Assembly (NCBI GenBank): GCA_023055355.1
Contig: JALJCS010000002.1
Coordinates: forward strand, 76,155,001-76,219,000
DNA from: Agelaius tricolor
Lineage: Eukaryota; Chordata; Aves; Passeriformes; Icteridae
Direction: 5' to 3'
Length of the DNA stretch: 64,000 nucleotides
The translations under genes and the position numbers were made by a program. Under the pieces are notes generated by a model. That model did no database searches. It was not told where the DNA came from and saw only the letters and a program-made list of their open reading frames with translations. The stretch's first letter is position 1, and each line of letters begins with the position of its first letter. Shown here in pieces: positions 11,687 through 24,135 of the stretch.

Positions 11687-14600
11687 CTTCTCAACTAGGA
11701 TTAGCTGCTTTTGGTCTCACACTTGTAAGCACACAGGCTGGCTGAGCTGGAAAACTTGAGTGGAATTTTCAAGTAACAGCAGATCCTAATCTTGGCTTGA
11801 AGGAAAGCCTTGGCGTGAGCTGATTTAATGAGATATTTATGTGAGCTGACTGAACCCTAAGTTTCCTATTCAATTATTATTTATGGAATCTCTGCCATTC
11901 TTTAAGTCTACAATATTTTCTGAATTGATGAGGAAAATATGCTACACTGAATATAACCATTTACTTTTTCTGACACTGACTAGAGTGATAGAACATTTTC
12001 TGTTTAGTACAACTATAGAATGTAGTTTCAACAATGCTAACTGCCTGGATTCAGAACATCAAGTGTGGATCACTTCTCCTGCAAAATATGGTATTGCTGA
12101 TAGAGAGACTGATACCACAGCAGAGTCCCTGAAGTCACTCTCCAGAGGTGAGGTAAGACTGAACAAATTCCTGATCCAGGGCAGCACATGCCTCATGTTC
12201 AGTGGGATTCTGACAGCCCTGTTTAACTTTCCTGGCTGGAGAAGGTGGGACAGGTGGAGAGGGTCACAGCAGCTCACATGATGATTCCTCATGGAAACTG
12301 ATATCCTAGTTATAGACTTCTCAGAAGAATGGCTGAGAAGACTCCTTCAAAATCTCAACTTCGTAAATGCTTTTGTGCTTAATTAAAACCTTTGGATTAA
12401 AAACTTAATAAATCTCAAAGTGGGTTAAATTTGTTGATTAAATTGCAAAAGTTATTTGAAAGATTATTCCAGAAACATACCGTTTTTTTCATAAAGGCTT
12501 AGTTTGATTGGTAGTTGCAGTTAAAAGCATGAAAAGTGAAATACTTGTTTAAAAACAGTTTTTTGTATTTACAAACTTGCAGGGAAAATGTATTTTTATT
12601 TACACAGTTTATATAAGCAGACAATTTTTTTGCACATTTCTTTCACTACACTCATATGATAAACACCAAATCCAGATTAAAGCTCCATAAAAATATATTT
12701 TGAAAAAGTTCTAGTATAAGCTAAGGTAGAATAATAAAAAATTGATAGATATGATTTACTGGAACAAATTTGTTCCAGACCAAGATATATTATTAATGTA
12801 ATACTTCTAGAGCCCTAGAAAGTAAGACTTATTAATTAAAACAAAGGAACATCTGTAACTGCTTTATGGGGCCAAATGTCTCTGCAAGCTTATGCTCCTA
12901 GACTAATCAACAAACAGTATTTCCTACACAGAAATGAGAACTTGATCTGATGTTTTTGATGTTTCTTTTTTATTTTTAATAAGATGAAGTTAAAATCCTT
13001 TAGTTTTAGCCAGTTTGGGGCCATGATGGGTCCTTATTCTCACAAACATCAAAGACTTCAACTGTTCATTTTACAAGCAGTGAATTACTTTTTTTCAGTT
13101 CTTAAACAGAAAAAGAAATTTCTGCATATTCAGAAAATCAAATTAATTTTAATTCCTGGGGTAGTTACAAGGCTTCAGTTCCAAAATAGAATTTTTAGGT
13201 AGTAATTTTGCTTTTTTGTGTGTGTTTTTGTTTGTGTGCTTGGGTTTTTCTAATTATTTCTATGTTTGGTTAATGACAGCAACAGTTCTTTTGTTTCTGA
13301 TTTGATGTCATTCCTTCTTCTCATTTGCTTTTTGGTGACCTTTGCTTTGTTCCTGCCTTTATGTTTAAGAGACACACAGTAAACAATCAAGAGCATTTGG
13401 GTGAGAAAAAGTTCCTTCTTGGCCAGAACAGCCTGCTGTCCTGAGATACCAAACAGCCAAAATCTGATGGGTCCACTGCCACAATGAAGTGGCAAGCTTA
13501 GATAGCTGAAAGTAAATAAAGGATGGGTGCATTGGAGCATAAAGTGTGCAGTTTCTGGCTTCTTTTAGCAGGATGATCTGCAGCAGGCAATGCCAAGCCA
13601 AGGCACACAATGCACTTATTTTCCCTTAGTGCAAACCAGTGCAAGTGTTCCCTTGTCAGAGCTCTCCTGCTTCTGGCAATTAGTTTCAATCAGAAGGAGT
13701 CCCTGCACAGGCAGGAGTTATTTCCCTGAGTCTATGTAACTGCTATTTCTGGCAGAGAAAAAGCAGCTGCTAAGCAGACAGACAAAACTCGCTAGACTTT
13801 GTTCTGCACTGCTCTGAACTGCTAGTTCTCAGATTGCTTCTGTGCACTGTCTTGGTTCTCTCATGCTGGTTCACATGGCAGGAGATCACAGTTCCACACA
13901 GGGAAGTGAAGCACAACATTTTGTTCTTTCTTACATTCTCAGTCTTCGACAGCACACACAGCAGCCAGATTATCTCTGTGCAGGGGGTAGGTGTATGCTC
14001 CAAACTCTGTTTTAGGACAAGAGTAATGCTCATCCCCTGCCTCTCCTGAAATGGAGACAATGTATTTCATAATGCAGAAAGATCAACTGAAGTTACACTG
14101 GCTGCTGTCTTGTCACTTCATCTTTGGAGGCTACTAGATATTCACTGCATAGAAGAACAGTGAACTGATGTAAGGCAGGTACTAACTTAAAAGCTATAGA
14201 AATATTAATCTTTCTCATGTAAATAAATAATTTAAATAGTAATATAAGTAAGGAACTTTATTCTGATTCCATGTAAATCAGCCATACCTCACATCTAGCA
14301 AAAGCTAAATGAGGTCATAATTATTACATTTCAATAGTTAGCAATATGCATTTAGCCATTTTACACTGTATTTCAAGGTGGAAAATAAAATCTTATTTCT
14401 CAGATTGTGCATAAAAGTGTATAAAAGTGGATTAATTTACAAAGGATTGATTTTCAATTAGGTCATTCTTAATCTCATGTATATATGTACATCTGAACAC
14501 ACACCACTTGTATTAACTTGAAATTATATTTCCTATTTGGCATGTAAAACTAAAATTGTCAACAATTTTGATGACCATGTCACAGCTATGACAAACAATT

Positions 14601-16669
14601 ATCTCAATACAAAGAAGCATGAATGCATAGTTTTAATGTGTGTATTTTTTATAACCACTACTCTTTTGCACAGTTAATATGTTTCCTTATGTCACATTCC
14701 AAACTTTGGTCTTTTTTTTTTGTTATGCTCTTGGTCCTGACTATTCTGTCCACATTCTACTGCATCTTTATTTATCAGTACAGGTTTTGGTGCCATTTGA
14801 TGAATCATGCTGACTGAGTCTGAATCTAAAGGTAGCAATGTCTTAGTAATAAGACTCTATATATACTCATGGTATTAAAAGCTATGACAATCTCAATCAG
14901 CCTAAAAACTAAACCCAACTCCCATGACTGAAATACTGGAAAGCAGAATTCTTCATTGCATGGAAGTGTGAGCTGATTTCTCTTGAAGATTTTTTCAGAT
15001 TCGGAGACTAATTCCAACATATATAAAGGTCTTGTAATTCAGCTATGATAGATGCATCAGGTGTAAGAATTCAGAGTAAAGGAATCTATACAAATAACAA
15101 GTGAAATTCTAGCCCAGGAAAAATGAGCAAAACTTTCACTAAATTTATTAAGCTGTGATTTCAGAATTTCAGTTCTCCCAAAGCAAAATGAACTCTGATA
15201 TTATCAGTTATTAAAGGTGTGAGTCTCTTTCCCTGTGAATATCTAAAACCACACAAGAGAACTGTATGTGTAGGGGTTTTTTTTTTGTCTTTTATTTTGT
15301 TTCATCTATCTACTACTAAGCATATGTAGTAGATTATGTTAGCATATGTTGTAGACTTACAGACATAGATAGTAAAACTTTGTCATAAATAATGATAGAT
15401 TTTTATTGATTCATCCTAAGCAGAACCACAAATCTTTCCTAATTTCTTTAACTTATTATATTGTTACTGAAAAAAAAAACCAAAAACAACAACAACAGAT
15501 ACCTTGATACTTGCTAATACTCTCCTTTATATACAGAGTAAGTTTTTCAAGCTATTAGCTGCAGTCTATCAGTTTTCCCTCTCTAGGCTTCAACTGCCCC
15601 ATGGCAGCTTTTCCCACTGTTTAATGCAATTCCATAGCAAACTCAGCCTCTGCATCTGAGTTTTGCTCTCCACAGGCTAATTCTTCAACAGAGACAGCGT
15701 TTTGTGTATCAAAACAAAAGGGCAGCTCTGATAAAGGTGCAGTGCCAGTGCTGATCCAGGCAGTAAGCACACACCCTGCTGCCCAGCTCCTCTGAGACAC
15801 AGCAGAGCCTACACGTTTCATGGGCCTTTCTGCCCTTTAATCCTCCTGCCTGTGGCTTCTGGGATCCTGTTGAAGAAGCAGGACATGCCGCTGGTGTTCC
15901 AGAGCCTACAAAGTAAGGTCAGTTGAAACACTGATGTTGAGTTTGATGTCTGCAGTTACTGAGAATATTCAGTGCATCCTGAATGCAACTTCAGTTCAGG
16001 GGCAGGAATTTACCTCTGCAATTCATCCTCAGCGATAGGGACGAACAAGGCAGACCTCCCCCAAAATAATGAATGTTTAGTTTTGATACGTATTTTATTT
16101 ATAAAATAATTTTGTCTGTCATGTAGGGATTCTTTGGTACTTACACAGTGCTTTTGATCCACCTTGTTGAGATTTTTTTCTCCATATTTAAAGGAATCAG
16201 AAATTTTAAGAAAAATATTGAGAATCTGTTACAATTAATGTTACCAGAAAATTAATTTTAAAGGAAGATACAGAATCCTAATTTGAGAAGTGTGACAGTT
16301 CACAGACTTGAGAGAATTTTTGTATGTGAAGAAAATATATTTGATATTTTATATAGTATTATATGCTGATCATAAACATTCCTCTAGTTACACATAGTAT
16401 GCACTAAATACAGCAATAGCTTCCCCACTTTTAATTCAACACTTTCTGTAGTCAAAAAGAACAAGATTAATACTCGTGATTAATATTCTGAATTCTCAAC
16501 ACCATTGAAAGATGAACCTCGATAATATATTAAGTAGCTCAATTTCAGGAACAGTCAGGGGGTAGAAGAGTTCTTGTGTTCTTTCCCCGGGCTACCCCCA
16601 CAGGGCAAATCACTACTTCAGCTGAAAGTAGCCACTTCACAAAAGTACAATCAAAATAGTCAGTGTTTG

Positions 16670-16687
16670 CATATATATATATATATT
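16670..16687. repeat. AT dinucleotide microsatellite
   Basis: A pure alternating AT run of about 17 bases in AT-rich intergenic sequence. Nothing suggests a function. Confidence 0.85.
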
Positions 16688-17265
16688 TACGTACACATTC
16701 TTGTCTCTTGGAGTTCGTTCTGTTGACTGACTTAATAAAGCATACAGTGTTGGAAATAATGGTTTGAGAGGAGGGTTGGCTTGCTTTCTTTTTTGCTTTG
16801 TGATGAAATTATTTTGAAAGTGAGTTTAAGGAAAAAAAAAATCTCCCAAAACAGTACTGCTAAATAAATTACAATTACATATGCAAATATGATTGGATTT
16901 GGCTGCAGAACTGAGTATCAAATTACACTGAAAATGGCTTTTCAAACTCGCAGCTACAAGTGTGCCCTCAGGCTGACCCCAGAGTCCTTTCATTTCAGCA
17001 CAAAGCCATTACTTTGCTGTTAAGTGCCATCCATTACAAACCTAAGATCACATGCAATTACAATTACACGCTCACTTAGATGTGCAATTGCTCATTTTTA
17101 CACGTGCAATATTGATACTGTCTTTAATAAATGTTTTCTGCTTTCCTGAATCATATCTAGTACAGAGAACAAGTGTGTCACTTTCTGCAATCTACAGCCT
17201 TTAGGAGCACAATCTGTATGTTAAAGAAAATTATTTTCCAGATGACTCTGGAAAATAATAATAAT

Positions 17266-17270
<5 letters not shown>

Positions 17271-17310
<40 letters not shown>

Positions 17311-17347
17311 TACTATTACTATTACTATTACTATTACTATTATTATT
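17271..17347. repeat. (TTA)n merging into (TTACTA)n microsatellite
   Basis: About a dozen TTA units followed by about six TTACTA hexamers, then TTA again. An AATAATAATAAT run at 17254-17265 just upstream is its reverse complement, so the region could fold into a hairpin. An open frame through it encodes poly-tyrosine only because the unit length is three. Confidence 0.9.
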
Positions 17348-17689
17348 TCATTAAATATAAAATTAATAATTAAAACTAATAATTATTATTATTAGTTCAT
17401 CAAATAGAAAAAAAGTTAGTTTTGGGATTTTTTTTTTCCTTACATATAAGCATTTTGTTCACACAAAATATTTATATTTTGCAACATATACTAAGTCTCT
17501 CTTGGCTAGACCTTCATTGGCTCTTCAAATTAATTACTGTATATATCAGGTGTTTGAGAGAACACTGGATTATCATCATTTAAGAACATAAACAATACCA
17601 ACCAAAGGAAATAGAAATTTTCAGTAGTGTAATTGCCAGCACCAGACAAAGTGGGAGACAAGTGATAAGCTAATGTATTTTCCACTTCC

Positions 17690-17840
17690 CGCAGTGGGAG
17701 GCACGATTCTCCCCGGGCACGGGCGAGGCTGCCGAGCAGAGCAGGTTGCTGGCATCTGGCGATTGCCAGCTCACATTGCAGCGTGCGGGGTGATAACTGC
17801 TCCTGCTGGCATGGGCAGCCTCGCAAAACAATGTTCCCAT
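17690..17840. other. Modest GC-rich patch in AT-rich intergenic DNA
   Basis: This patch has several CpGs (CCCGGGCACGGGCGAGG and nearby) against AT-rich flanks. It lies about 1.5 kb upstream of the C8orf88 CpG island. It could be a distal regulatory element or an unrecognised old repeat. The sequence alone does not decide. Confidence 0.3.
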
Positions 17841-19269
17841 CTTCCCAGCAAGCTTTCAAAATACCTGGCACACTCCTTTTTTCACCCCGTATTTTTGTTC
17901 CTGCCCCTTCTCCTTGCCTTACAACCCAGCAGCAATCCAGTTTACAGCCCCTTTGAAAAACACATGTGAGGTTTTTTACTGTTTTGTTCATCCTTAGCAT
18001 ATTTAAATATGCAAAAATACTGGAAGAATTCCTATTGCTACATGTGTAGGTGATACCATTTCAATATGTCAAGAAGGATAGTGTCACTCTTGTGTAAATC
18101 TGGTTTGCAGCACCTGACACGCTTCTTTCAAAAAGCACAACAGCTCTATAAAAAAAACCATACCTTTATTTTAGTTGCCCCATTGACTTTCCCATCAGTA
18201 ACAGTTCTGGAGTAACAGCCAGAGACATTTAATATTTATGGGCACTTACATATTAATAATTTATAATTAGTTCTTATGTAGCTAAGGGAATGGTTGATAA
18301 GAATAGGAGAGCAACTGTTTTACATGACAATCTTGCGAGAATGGATGGTGGGTCAGAAGAAACAGGACATGTCTGAGTATAAACCAATTCACTTGGGAGA
18401 AATTACTTTTAATCAGACCTTAAACAGCAGCAAATGGGTTAGTGAGTATGCAGATTGGTGCACCAGTGTCTGTAAAGAGAAGGCTGATAGGACATCATGC
18501 ATGAACAGCTCAGGAAACCAACTGGAAGATGTGTTAGGAGAGAAGACTGTAGGAGTGTGACATCTGTATATAATAGCCACTATTTCAGGGACAGCTTCAT
18601 CTCTGAATACCTAAGTTAATAAAATTCAGAGACTGTAGCAAAGCAGAGCCAATATACAACAAAACAGTCTTTATAAACTAGCCAGGTAAATCTTAACAGT
18701 GGATATTAATAGTTGCTTGTTATTTGTGTGATTATGTACTTGGCATTACCTTCCTATTCTGAACTTCTGGAGTTCTTAGTAGGTGATATGAAATACATAT
18801 GGTAGAAAAAAAATCAGCAAAAACTTAAGGACTTTTAATTAAAATTGCAAATTTAAGTAAGGTGAAGTCTAGCAAACTAACATCAGGGAACTTCAGTGTG
18901 CTTCTCCGGTAGTGAGCAAGGTGTGTTCATTGCTACTGTTGATTACATGTTGTCAGCAAAAAAGGAGGAAAAACTCTGAATTTCCAAACCATACAGGATG
19001 CCATCACTTCTGTAACTGAGAAGCCAGAGGCCGTTCTCTCGTCCCTCCTGCCCCATGCCATGAGGGCAGCTTTCCAATTCACGGACAGCTTTCCAAGGCC
19101 TGCAAATTGCTCATTTCTTTCTCGATGAGGTTAGCTGTAGAGGCCTCACAGTTGTGTTCTAAAGTCACTTATTTCTTCCAATTACCACTGTGAGGCCCTG
19201 ACATGACTGCGTTTGTGGGACAGAGGAGGAGGACACCTTTATCCATCTCCAGTCCTCTGAGCTCTAACC

Positions 19270-19700
19270 CCAGAGGGAGCTGGGCAGCAGCACCTCAGCC
19301 CGCCTCTCCCGCTCCTTGGCGGGGAGGGCCTCATAGGGCGGCCCCGCTGCCCTGAATCCCCAGGGGCGGCGGGAAGCGGTGGGAAGAGGCGGGAAGCGGC
19401 GGGAAGCGGTGGGAAGTGGCGGGAAGCGGCGCCGCAGCCCCGCGGAGCCCCGGCCGTGCCCGGCCCGCGGCGCGACGTTGAACGGCCCCGCCCGGCACGC
19501 GGCCGCGGCCGAGGCGCCGCGCGAAGGCCGCCCCGCCCGGCCGCGCTGAGGGACGGAGCGGGCTCAGCGGGACCACGGCCAGCGGCATCGCGGGGCAGGG
19601 GCGCTGCCGGCGGCTGGAGGTGGGCTGGGCATCCCCCGGCCCACGGCAGGGCACGGGGGCTGGGCAGGGGGCGAGGGGCCGGGCGGCGGTGGGGGCTTTT
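19270..19700 (+). promoter_or_regulatory. C8orf88: CpG island, likely C8orf88 promoter and first non-coding exon
   Basis: A sharp GC- and CpG-rich block in an AT-rich region, about 2 kb upstream of the first C8orf88 coding exon on the same strand. A plausible non-coding exon 1 would end at the GGAG|GTGGGC donor near 19619. Open frames inside it (19331-19732 minus, 19456-19791 plus) are low-complexity Arg/Ala/Pro/Gly strings typical of GC-rich DNA. The island position and the promoter role are inferred from composition and gene layout. Confidence 0.7.
19371..19430. repeat. Six tandem 10-bp units (GGGAAGCGGY) in the CpG island
   Basis: Six contiguous decamers fill exactly 60 bases: GGGAAGCGGT, GGGAAGAGGC, GGGAAGCGGC, GGGAAGCGGT, GGGAAGTGGC and GGGAAGCGGC. 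Several junctions create GGCGGGAA, the core of E2F-type sites read as TTCCCGCC on the other strand. The array sits just upstream of the densest CpG segment and could be a cluster of factor sites or a simple minisatellite. Confidence 0.85.
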
Positions 19701-21707
19701 GTTTCTTTGTGAGGTTCCCAGTGCGGTGCCATTTCGGGCGAGAGGGGACGGTCAGTTTCCGGTTACCTGTGGGGATTTTTCACGAAAATAGCGTCAAATC
19801 CCCTTCACGCATTTAGGAAAAAAGCCTTCCAAACACTTGAGATGGGCTCTTGGGAAATGGCTGCCGTCAATGTCCAGGTTATTCATATGCTAAAAAAAAA
19901 TCCTGGGTTCTACAGAACTGCTTCTAGGCCCGCTTGTTGGTGCCAGAAGGCTTCCCTTCTGCTGGGCAGGTCTCCCATGGGAATGGCCCCAGAGAAGCAG
20001 TGTGGCCTTGGAAGGGACAATTCTTGGAATGCCGCCCCTACTGCAGTAGTCTCTCATGGAAGCAGTTTATTTCTCACCTATTAAAACGACTCCTTCTCCA
20101 CTTTCCTTGACACTGGTCAGAAAGAACACTCTATTAATTGAGCAGGTTGGGCTAGATAACTTGTTGAGATCATTTCCAGAGTCTTCCTGGGGGAGGGTGA
20201 GGGAAGAGTGACAAAATGTGTTTTGTTGTCCCCACAAAACTTGTTTTTATTGTGAGAACACTATGAAAAAATAGAGGTATGCTGCATTCTAGAAGCTAGG
20301 CAGCCTCTTTAACAAGTTTTCCTGTTTTTAAAAAGCATGCATATCATTTGTCATCAGGGCATGAAGGAAAACTTGCCTGTTTGTTGTGGGTTTTTTTCAC
20401 TCTTGTTATGCAAATGTGTATAATTACTGCATTGCTCTCTGTGGAAATTCACTGTCTAGGATAAATGTGATTTATACAAGCATTCATAATTTGGGTAAAA
20501 TCAAATATGTCATCCATATGTGTAGTCTTAGTTAATTCAGTTGCAGGAATTTTCATTGCTGCTTTTGACTATAGCTTTGAAGTCTCCCTTTTTTGAGATG
20601 AGCGGGTAGGAAAATCAGAGAACCAAACGAGATTTTTTTTCCCTGCTTTAGTTAAGTTGTTCTAATTAGACAGTAACCATGAAACAGTTTCTAGATCTGG
20701 TTCCAACTTCATGTGTTGGAAAATTATTTGACTGTGTTAGAAGGGTTCAAAAACTTATAATGTAGTAAATTCTCAGATGATTTTTAGTTTTCTTCCTGTA
20801 ACATAAAGACCAAGTAAAGTTGTGAATGATACTGGGTCTAACAGCCTAGCTTCTCTTTTCCTGTTTTGTACTGAAAGTGGACAATGTAGTTGTAACCCTT
20901 GCAGTTGTGATTATTTCTTGAATTTTTTTGTTATAACAGTTATTCCCTTGTCTTGTAAACTTTCTTAGAGAAAAAAAAATCAGTATCATTTATATTGTGG
21001 CAGTTGCTCTTTCTGCTATTCTTTTTCTCTAAAAATGCTGAAATTCCTTCAAATCATAAAATCTCCCAGTTGACAAGAGATGGGAATGAGAGGGATATCC
21101 ATTAGGATACAGATACTACAAATGAACATTTTCCAACTGATTGCTTACTTAAAGTGTGAGATTTTTCAGCCCAGCACCACCTTCGCAGTTTTTGATGCTT
21201 CTATAGTAGCTAAACTGAGTGGGAAGATACAAAACTGTATTAACTTAACTGAAGTAGCTATTAAAAAACAGTCCTCTAAGTTTATATAGATATGTAAGGA
21301 ACTCGTGTGCAGACAACAGATTGTTAAGGGGTATGCTGATGCTAATTAATTAAAAACTGGTTGAACTAAAATGTTAGAAACTCCCTTATTTCCATCATGT
21401 CCTCCATCTCCTTTCTCCAAATGTGTACATAGACATACAGGGAAAGAATCTTCTTAAGAAGAAGCTAGGGTAGCTCAATTGGAAGGAAAAATGAGAGAAG
21501 TGTCTGATTCTGTTTTCATGCAAATTTTATCCAGCATGTTCAATCATCTAAAAAAATTGATGCATCAGACCTTTCTGCTTTTTCCTGCCCAGATATAATA
21601 TTGCCTTGTCAAGTGCAACTAAGAAGGAGTAGGTAGATTGCTCTTCTTGTTTAACATCCATTTGTGAAACTGAATGCTAATGATTTCAGCTGCTTTTTTG
21701 AAGTGCG

Positions 21708-21795
21708 ATGTTTCAAAATGTTACAGAAGCAAAAAAGTTTATTGGTAAATCCCTTCAGCCAGCACGACCTGTGCATCAACTGTCTTCTAAACAAG
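21708..21795 (+). CDS. C8orf88: C8orf88 coding exon 1 (start codon exon)
   Basis: The ATG at 21708 opens MFQNVTEAKKFIGKSLQPAR and then PVHQLSSKQ. This matches the N-terminal block of human C8orf88 (KLIGKPLQPARPV). The exon is probably spliced in after TTTCAG at 21689. A TGA lies in the same frame three codons upstream (21699-21701), which fixes this ATG as the first possible start. The exon ends at 21795 with one base of a glycine or alanine codon before a GTGAGT donor. The bird protein has about five extra residues at the N-terminus compared with human. Confidence 0.88.
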
Positions 21796-22615
21796 GTGAG
21801 TAGCCTGGCTAAGGTGCAGTTCACTTTACCAAAGTTTGGGTTATGTTTCGGGAAGTTACAAGGATGTGTAAGGTGTCTTGTTTTGTTTTGTTTTTAAATT
21901 ACTTCATTAAACTACAGTGAGTAAATAGCTTGCTGTGTGTTGATCTTAGCACATCATTTCTGTGATAAAATCTGAATTTAAACTGTATTAGATTTATGCA
22001 GAGCTCTTTGGTACTGATCTTCTAGCTTGGCATCTGAAATGTCGCTTCAGAAAGCTGGATCAGGCTTCTCTGTTAAATTTGGATTTCTTGGGGTGGCTGA
22101 TCCTACTATTGAAAACATAAAATACACATAATTTAGCAGATTATTTGGGTTTTATTGCAAGTATTGATGCCTCAGGTACAGTACACTGCACTGCATTGTT
22201 CTTATCTAGCTTTCATACAATTTCAAAACAAAAAACCCAAAAAACTTCCAGAAAAAAATCATGCAGTATTTATGTCAGGTGTGAATATTTTGATTTAAAT
22301 TTTAAATTTCTATAGATTAAAGCCTAGCTATTGCAGTACTACAGTTGTTATTGTTAAGTTAGAAAGTTTTGGTGGCCAGAAAGTCATCAGCTGTGCTGAT
22401 GTGGACTGCAGCTAAGTGACATCATAAATTTTTACTTTGTATGAAATTTATGGAAGAAACGGAAAAGGGGTCCTGTGGTCATGTGGAGCTTCTGAGTTGT
22501 GAATAAATGCCTGTATAACCTCTGTGCAGCAAGGAGTGTTCTTGGGGCAAGTATCACAAAATAAAACTGTGGTGTCTATTGAAATTATTTTTTCTTAATG
22601 TTTTATGCTCACCAG

Positions 22616-22692
22616 CATCACCCATTGCGTTAAACATTCGAACTGAATTACCCAGCAGCACTGAAGTATGTTTGCAGAGTAAGGTTAACTGG
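22616..22692 (+). CDS. C8orf88: C8orf88 coding exon 2
   Basis: This 77-nt exon follows a CACCAG acceptor. It completes the split codon (Ala) and encodes 25 residues, SPIALNIRTELPSSTEVCLQ then SKVNW. It ends in phase 0 before GTGAGT. The spacing and residues align with the human segment containing NFQNEYPCNTQCIQSGV, although this central part of the protein is poorly conserved. Phases on both sides agree with the neighbouring exons. Confidence 0.78.
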
Positions 22693-24050
22693 GTGAGTAT
22701 TGAGGAAATATATAATTTTTTATAAATTGGAGGTCAGCTGATCTGTTATGGAACCAAATGAAAACTGTTTCCAGCTTGGAGTGTCCTTGACTCTGAATGT
22801 TTTAAAACAGCAGTGTCAGAACTGTTGAAAAGAATTATGAGTTTCAGGAATGCCTTTCCCTGGTATTTGCATGCACTAATAGCTGAAAAATGCAGCTTAG
22901 GAATTTAAGATTCTTACAAAAATCTGTGTGGCATTTCTTTAGTCTTCATTGAATTTAAGTCAGCTCTTTTAAACGTAGAGTATTCTGTCTTCACTTATGT
23001 GTAAATAATAAAATTAGAATTTTTTTTGTTGTTAGCATGTGTACAAATTCATTTGAGACAGCAAACATCATAAAACTTTATGCTTTATTGCTAGAAGTGC
23101 TTGACTTTGGACATGGTACAGATATGTTTTTCGGACTTGAAATTGGCTATAGCTGTTTGCTGGAAAATGAAGTTTGAAGTCTTCCAAATGGAATGCTTCA
23201 TGTTTCATAGCCTGAATTTGACTTTCTAAAGATTCTGATTTGAATTTTTTTCAGAGTGTTGATAGATGGGGGTTTTTGTGAGAACAAATACCTGCTCCTT
23301 AGTTTTTACTTTATTTTTTTATTATTTTAGAAGAGTTTTAGTAATCCAGTAGGTGTTCTTTATTTTGTTAAGCTTGTGCAAGCTGCTTTTGACTTTAAAT
23401 TTTTTTTTAAAAAATCAAGGTCTTGGGAGCCTATCTTTGATCCAACACAGGGAAATGAACACTTAGCCTTGTCTCTTGAGCAGTAATTACTGAAGAGAAC
23501 AAACTACTCCCTTTTAAATAAGCCTTTGGTCATCAGTGCTGTAATATTTAGTTTCATCAGTATTTAGCTACATGTAGCTGCACTTTGCCTTTGTTTGATA
23601 TAGGTATAGCTGTATTTTTTATATATTTTTTTAATTTTTTCTTTAATGTAGCATATGGATAAGACTTTTCAATAATACTTTTAACCATCTCCTTTCTGCT
23701 AAATGAAAGAATCCAAGTCCATCCTTTGGTCTTTAAGAAAAGTTCTTCCTGCTGTTATTATTCCCAAATGTAGCAGCTTGTGGCTGCATTCTAGGTGGGA
23801 TGATAGAAAAGGAAGGGTTAATTGTGTTCTTTTTAAAGACTAACAATTGAACTGTAAAGTTCTGTATAAAAATATCTCTCAAATATGTTCATCTGTATTG
23901 TCTTATTCCTTTATTGTATGTAATCAAAAGTAACATTCTACAGGTTCAAATTAAACTGTACTACAACTGTTACTTTTACCTAAGAAACATGTATCCTTGT
24001 TTTAATATGCTTAAAGGAAATAAGCTTCATAACTTTCCTTCCTATCTTAG

Positions 24051-24135
24051 TCATCTGAAATGACTGAAGTGAAGATCTTAACTCAAACTATGATGCTCTG
24101 TCAACCAAAGCAACATGAATCAGGAGAAAAAAAAG
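24051..24135 (+). CDS. C8orf88: C8orf88 coding exon 3
   Basis: This 85-nt exon follows a TATCTTAG acceptor in phase 0. It reads SSEMTEVKILTQTMMLCQPK then QHESGEKK and leaves one base before GTAAAA. It occupies the place of the human glutamine-rich linker before the conserved KKERI block. Similarity is weak here, but the final Lys pair, the frame and the splice phases fit exactly. Confidence 0.72.

Larger units (their letters stand above)
7201..19260. other. Intergenic, PIP4P2 to C8orf88
   Basis: About 12 kb with no recognisable exon on either strand. It holds one CR1 fragment (11.40-11.69 kb), an AT dinucleotide run (16.67 kb), a TTA/TTACTA microsatellite (17.27 kb) and a modest GC-rich patch (17.69-17.84 kb). 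The remainder is AT-rich unique-looking DNA. The open frames (up to 156 codons at 17530-18000, minus strand) have no similarity I can name. Confidence 0.7.

Noticed and set aside
17173..17373. Poly-tyrosine open frame
   Set aside because: It is a translation of the TTA/TTACTA microsatellite only.
17530..18000. 156-codon minus-strand open frame
   Set aside because: No recognisable domain or splice pattern. It overlaps another open frame on the other strand.
19331..19791. Open frames of 133 and 111 codons over the CpG island
   Set aside because: They are Arg/Ala/Pro/Gly-rich low-complexity translations of GC-rich DNA overlapping on opposite strands. The region is better explained as a promoter and untranslated exon.
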